Positions 14,083-17,006 of a stretch of DNA of 17,006 nt are shown one piece after another. Every line of letters begins with the position of its first letter. The first letter of the stretch is position 1. A model generated the notes under the pieces. That model searched no databases, was not told the DNA's origin, and saw only the letters and a program-made list of their open reading frames with translations. The stretch lies in NCBI GenBank assembly GCA_035280245.1, contig DATEGF010000375.1, positions 1 through 17,006 of the forward strand. The letters run 5' to 3'. The position numbers and the translations under genes were made by a program. Source of the stretch: DASZHJ01 sp035280245. Lineage in GTDB: Bacteria; Pseudomonadota; Alphaproteobacteria; ATCC43930; CGMCC-115725.

Positions 14083-15951
14083 TTGATCCCCTCGCTCATC
14101 CCGACGCCAACCGATCTGGTCGACCTAGCCGCGGTTTGGGGCGCGGGGCTGGTCCTGCTGCTCTGGGGCCGCGTGCTTACGCTGGGGCGCGGCCCGGTCG
14201 AGGTGCAGACGCTCGCGGGCTGGGGCGGTCTTGCGATCGTGCTCACGCTTTGGGGCGTGCTTCGAACCGAGCCGCTGTGGTGGCCGACAGCGGCGATCAT
14301 CGTCGTGGCCGTGGTGTCGCTGCTCGTCAAGCCGCTCGCGCTCCAGCGCGAGGACGGGACGGCTTTGCTGCGCATCATGGTGCTGGCGCTGCCGATTTGG
14401 GCGATCATGTTGACCGCCCGGCCGTCCCAACCCGATACCTTCCTCAACCTCCTGCCCAACGCGGCCTATCTGTGGGATCACGGCCAGCTGCCCGCGGACG
14501 CGCGGCTGCCCAGCCATTCCTTCCTGCCCGGCGCTCCCTACAACATGCAGTTCTGGGCCTACCTCGCTGGCGTGGCGCTGCCCGCGCTTCCGGCCTCGGC
14601 GATGGTGCACATCAATGTGCTGCTGCATCTGCTCATGGGGCTGCTGCTCGCGCGGGTGGTGCAGTCGCTCGGGCGCGAGGGCGCGGGAGCTCCGGGCTGG
14701 GGCGCCTGCGGCTTCGGGATCCTCCTCGCGACGGGGCTCAATCCCGGCTTCGTGCCGCGGATCTATTTCGCCGAGTACGGCGAGGCATCGGTCGCGATCT
14801 GCCTGGCGATCGCCAGCTGGCTCGTCGCGCAGAGCCTGGGCGCGTTCGCGGATCGGCGGCCCGCCGGCCATCGGGTCTGGGCGCTCGCCCTCGTGCTTTC
14901 GGCGCTGGTCAACATCAAGCAGGAGAGCGTGGCGTTCGTCGGCGCGCTCGCGCTCTCGATCGCGATCCTCGGGCTCTTCGATCGGCGTGTCGGTTTCTGG
15001 CGCGCCGTCGTGCGGTTCTTGCCGGCCTTCCTGCCCTCGGCTGCGCTTTACGCGCTCTGGCACTGGTGGGTGCTCGACGCGTTCTCGAGCGGCGGCGAGC
15101 TCAAGCTGCTGCCCTTCGATCAGTGGCATTGGGAACTGCTGCCACAGATCCTGGCCCGGATCGGCGAGATCGTGTTCGAGAAGGGTGTGTTCTTCGCCAT
15201 CATGCTGCTGGCGCTCGTCCTGATGGTGATGCGCCTCCGGCGCAAGGGCTTCGATCTGGCCGGGCGCCTCCTCGCCCTCTTGATCGGCACCTGCGTGTTT
15301 TACAACGGGTTCCTGCTGCTGACCTACGTCGCGCATTTCACGCCCGAGATGAGCGCCGACGCCCACTCGTTTTTCCGCTACAACACGCATCTCTCGATCC
15401 TGCTCGTGCTCGCTCTGACCACGCTCGCGCGCTCGGTGTTCGAGGAGCGCAAGTGGGCGCCGAGCTGGGGGAGGCGCCGGCTTGCCGCCGCCGCGCTCGT
15501 ACTGGCATGCCTCGCGGTGCCGGTCGGGTTCGCCAAGCGTCTGCGCTTCGATCTGGTGATGCCGGAGCCGTTGGTACGCGCGCTCGGGCACGATCTCGGG
15601 ACGCTGCTCAAGCCCGACGACAAGGTGGCGCTGGTCTTGCCGGACGACAACAACAGCGTTCGGCTGATGCTGGAGTCGGTGATGCGCTACGAGGCGCCGC
15701 GCCTGCCGCGCGTGGAGCTTGCGGTCTTCAAGAGCCTCGAGGATCGCACGCTCTCGACGCTCGAGAGCCAGGGCATCACCAAGGCCTTCGTGTCGTGCTC
15801 GCCGCGCGGCGCCGGCGCGCTGCCGGCGCGGCGCGCGCTGCTGCTGGTTCGCTCACCCCAAGGCTGGACGCCCGCGGCGGTCTGGCGCTACCCCGAGCCC
15901 GACGGATCTCGCTGGACCCCGATGCTCTCGGCCGCTGCCCTCTGCCGGTGA
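14083..15951 (+). CDS. Large polytopic membrane protein, possible GT-C glycosyltransferase (function unknown)
   Basis: Not assigned to a characterised family. The 622-residue product has about a dozen hydrophobic segments from residue 12 to about 485. They are followed by a soluble C-terminal domain (about 486–622) containing LLKPDDKVALVLPDDNNSVR. A loop after the early helices reads SQPDTFLNLLPNAAYLWDHG (Asp118), followed by LPSHSFLPGAPYN. An acidic residue in such a loop is the pattern of GT-C enzymes that use lipid-linked sugars. FAEYGEAS and HSFFRYNTHLSIL are other polar motifs between helices. The only in-frame start after the stop at 14008–14010 that keeps the first helix is TTG 14083; its ribosome binding site is weak. 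Overlapping Arg/Ala-rich frames are high-GC shadows. It sits between another membrane protein and a GT2–GtrA gene on the same strand. Confidence 0.83.
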   Translation: MIPSLIPTPTDLVDLAAVWGAGLVLLLWGRVLTLGRGPVEVQTLAGWGGLAIVLTLWGVLRTEPLWWPTAAIIVVAVVSLLVKPLALQREDGTALLRIMVLALPIWAIMLTARPSQPDTFLNLLPNAAYLWDHGQLPADARLPSHSFLPGAPYNMQFWAYLAGVALPALPASAMVHINVLLHLLMGLLLARVVQSLGREGAGAPGWGACGFGILLATGLNPGFVPRIYFAEYGEASVAICLAIASWLVAQSLGAFADRRPAGHRVWALALVLSALVNIKQESVAFVGALALSIAILGLFDRRVGFWRAVVRFLPAFLPSAALYALWHWWVLDAFSSGGELKLLPFDQWHWELLPQILARIGEIVFEKGVFFAIMLLALVLMVMRLRRKGFDLAGRLLALLIGTCVFYNGFLLLTYVAHFTPEMSADAHSFFRYNTHLSILLVLALTTLARSVFEERKWAPSWGRRRLAAAALVLACLAVPVGFAKRLRFDLVMPEPLVRALGHDLGTLLKPDDKVALVLPDDNNSVRLMLESVMRYEAPRLPRVELAVFKSLEDRTLSTLESQGITKAFVSCSPRGAGALPARRALLLVRSPQGWTPAAVWRYPEPDGSRWTPMLSAAALCR

Positions 15952-16023
15952 GGCCGGCTGGAGCGAGATTCCGCTGGGGTTTTCGGGACGACTCCGCTAA
16001 GTCTGCACGCGTGTCGGAACCCG

Positions 16024-17006
16024 ATGGACCCGCGTGATCCTCTGATGATGCCCGAGGCGCCCTCGACGCCGACGCCGATGCGGGAAGCGGGCGTGGCGGA
16101 GCTCGCGATCGTCATTCCGACGCTCAACGAATGCCGCAACGTGGCGCCGCTGATCGAGCGCCTGGACCGGGTGCTTGGCGGCATCGGCTGGGAAGCCATC
16201 TTCGTCGACGACGATTCGACCGATGGCACCCGCGACGAGATCCGCGCCATGGCGCGCCACGATCCGCGCGTGCGCTCGCTGCACCGCATCGGCCGACGCG
16301 GGCTCGCGTCAGCCTGCATCGAGGGCGCGCTCGCCAGCTCCGCTCCCTTCATCGCCGTGCTCGACGCCGACATGCAGCACGATGAGCGCCTGCTTCCGGC
16401 GATGCTCCGCACGCTCAAGTCGGAGCCACTCGATATCGTGGTCGGCAGCCGCTACATCGCGGGCGGCGGCATGGGGCCGCTGAGCGTGGGGCGCGTGCGT
16501 ATCAGCGGCCTGGCGACCCGGCTCAGCCGGCGCATTCTCAGGGCCGACATCGCCGATCCCATGAGCGGATACTTCGTGATCCGCCGCGATGCCTTCGACC
16601 GCGCGGTGCGCGGTCTCTCGGGTATCGGGTTCAAGATCCTGATGGACCTGTTCGCGTCCTCGCCCGAGCCGCTGCGCTTCAAGGAGCTTGCCTACGAGTT
16701 CCGCTCCCGCGTCTACGGAGACAGCAAGCTCGACACGTTGGTCGCCTGGGAATACGTGATGCTCGTCGGCGACAAGCTGGTCGGTCACGTCATCCCCTTG
16801 CGTTTCCTCTCCTTCACGCTGGTCGGCGGCAGCGGCATGGTGGTCAATTTCGCGGTGCTCTGGCTCCTGAACCGGATGCTCGGGATCGAGTTCGGGTTGA
16901 GCCTCGCCGGCGCGACCGGTGTGGCGATGCTCAGCAACTACGTGCTCAACAATCTCCTCACCTACCGCGACCTGCGGCTCAGTGGCTGGGCTTTCGTGCG
17001 CGGGTT
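16024..17006 (+). CDS. GT2 polyprenol-phosphate sugar transferase fused to a GtrA domain, 3'-truncated
   Basis: The N-terminal domain (about 26–250) is a GT-A fold family 2 glycosyltransferase of the dolichyl-phosphate-mannose-synthase type. It has AIVIPTLNECRNV, FVDDDSTDGT (Asp62–64) and the metal-binding DXD in VLDADMQHD (Asp114, Asp116), then GSRYIAGGG and MSGYFVIRR. Such enzymes move a sugar from a nucleotide donor to a polyprenyl phosphate on the cytoplasmic face. From about residue 257 a GtrA-type membrane domain begins (RFLSFTLVGGSGMVVNF, LSNYVLNNLLTYRDL); this family is linked to moving the lipid-linked sugar across the membrane. The frame stays open at base 17006, so the end is missing. 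Start ATG 16024 has GGAA (16016–16019) upstream; ATG 16045 and 16078 are alternatives. It probably serves the two upstream membrane proteins. Confidence 0.92.
   Translation, partial: MDPRDPLMMPEAPSTPTPMREAGVAELAIVIPTLNECRNVAPLIERLDRVLGGIGWEAIFVDDDSTDGTRDEIRAMARHDPRVRSLHRIGRRGLASACIEGALASSAPFIAVLDADMQHDERLLPAMLRTLKSEPLDIVVGSRYIAGGGMGPLSVGRVRISGLATRLSRRILRADIADPMSGYFVIRRDAFDRAVRGLSGIGFKILMDLFASSPEPLRFKELAYEFRSRVYGDSKLDTLVAWEYVMLVGDKLVGHVIPLRFLSFTLVGGSGMVVNFAVLWLLNRMLGIEFGLSLAGATGVAMLSNYVLNNLLTYRDLRLSGWAFVRG

Noticed and set aside
14125..15591. 488-codon minus-strand open frame
   Set aside because: It is Glu/Arg/His/Gln-rich, motif-free and antisense to the membrane protein.
14064..16037. 657-codon plus-strand open frame, longer than the annotated one it overlaps
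   Set aside because: Its translation is Arg/Ala/Gly-rich without helices, while the overlapping frame gives well-formed membrane segments and polar loop motifs. The longer frame is the shadow.
1..17006. CRISPR arrays, tRNA or rRNA genes, insertion sequences, phage or toxin–antitoxin genes
   Set aside because: I looked for direct-repeat arrays, cloverleaf-like segments and transposase or integrase motifs and saw none. A dedicated search was not possible.

Overview
This is a high-GC (roughly two-thirds G+C by eye) chromosomal segment. It most likely comes from an alphaproteobacterium, plausibly Rhodospirillales or a close relative. The placement rests on gene order (fabF–mltG–yicC–gmk facing rsmA–pdxA–surA–lptD–lptG–lptF), which I know as a conserved alphaproteobacterial arrangement, and on the style of the protein sequences. 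The species cannot be named from the window. No tRNA, rRNA, CRISPR array, insertion sequence or phage gene was seen.

Region 1 (1–4636) runs mostly left to right. It holds the 3' part of fabF (fatty-acid elongation), mltG (ends nascent peptidoglycan strands), yicC (RNA-decay-associated endoribonuclease family) and gmk (GMP to GDP). A short-chain dehydrogenase gene on the minus strand (2191–2958) interrupts this block between mltG and yicC. It is convergent with mltG and divergent from yicC. The yicC–gmk pair therefore needs its own promoter, and a good candidate lies at 2970–2998, followed by a hairpin plus T6 tract in the leader.

Region 2 (4633–12300) is one long minus-strand operon-like series, read from right to left: lptF, lptG, lptD, surA, pdxA, rsmA. 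LptF and LptG are the membrane subunits of the ABC transporter that extracts LPS. LptD is the outer-membrane LPS translocon, and SurA is the periplasmic chaperone that helps fold outer-membrane proteins such as LptD. PdxA (vitamin B6 synthesis) and RsmA (16S rRNA dimethylation) are the usual passengers. Genes are tightly packed: TGATG at lptF/lptG, 6 bp at lptG/lptD, ATGA at surA/pdxA. The rsmA and gmk stop codons overlap tail to tail. A perfect TATAAT sits 6 bases before the lptF ATG, which suggests a leaderless transcript.

Region 3 (12381–17006) runs left to right and looks less conserved. It encodes two large polytopic membrane proteins, each with a C-terminal soluble domain, and then the start of a GT2 glycosyltransferase fused to a GtrA-type membrane domain, cut by the window end. 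Together they look like a polyprenyl-phosphate-sugar glycosylation module: the GT2–GtrA protein would make or flip the lipid-linked sugar, and GT-C-like membrane proteins would transfer it outside the membrane. That function is inference; the two membrane proteins are not assigned to a characterised family here. This cluster is the best candidate in the window for something undescribed.
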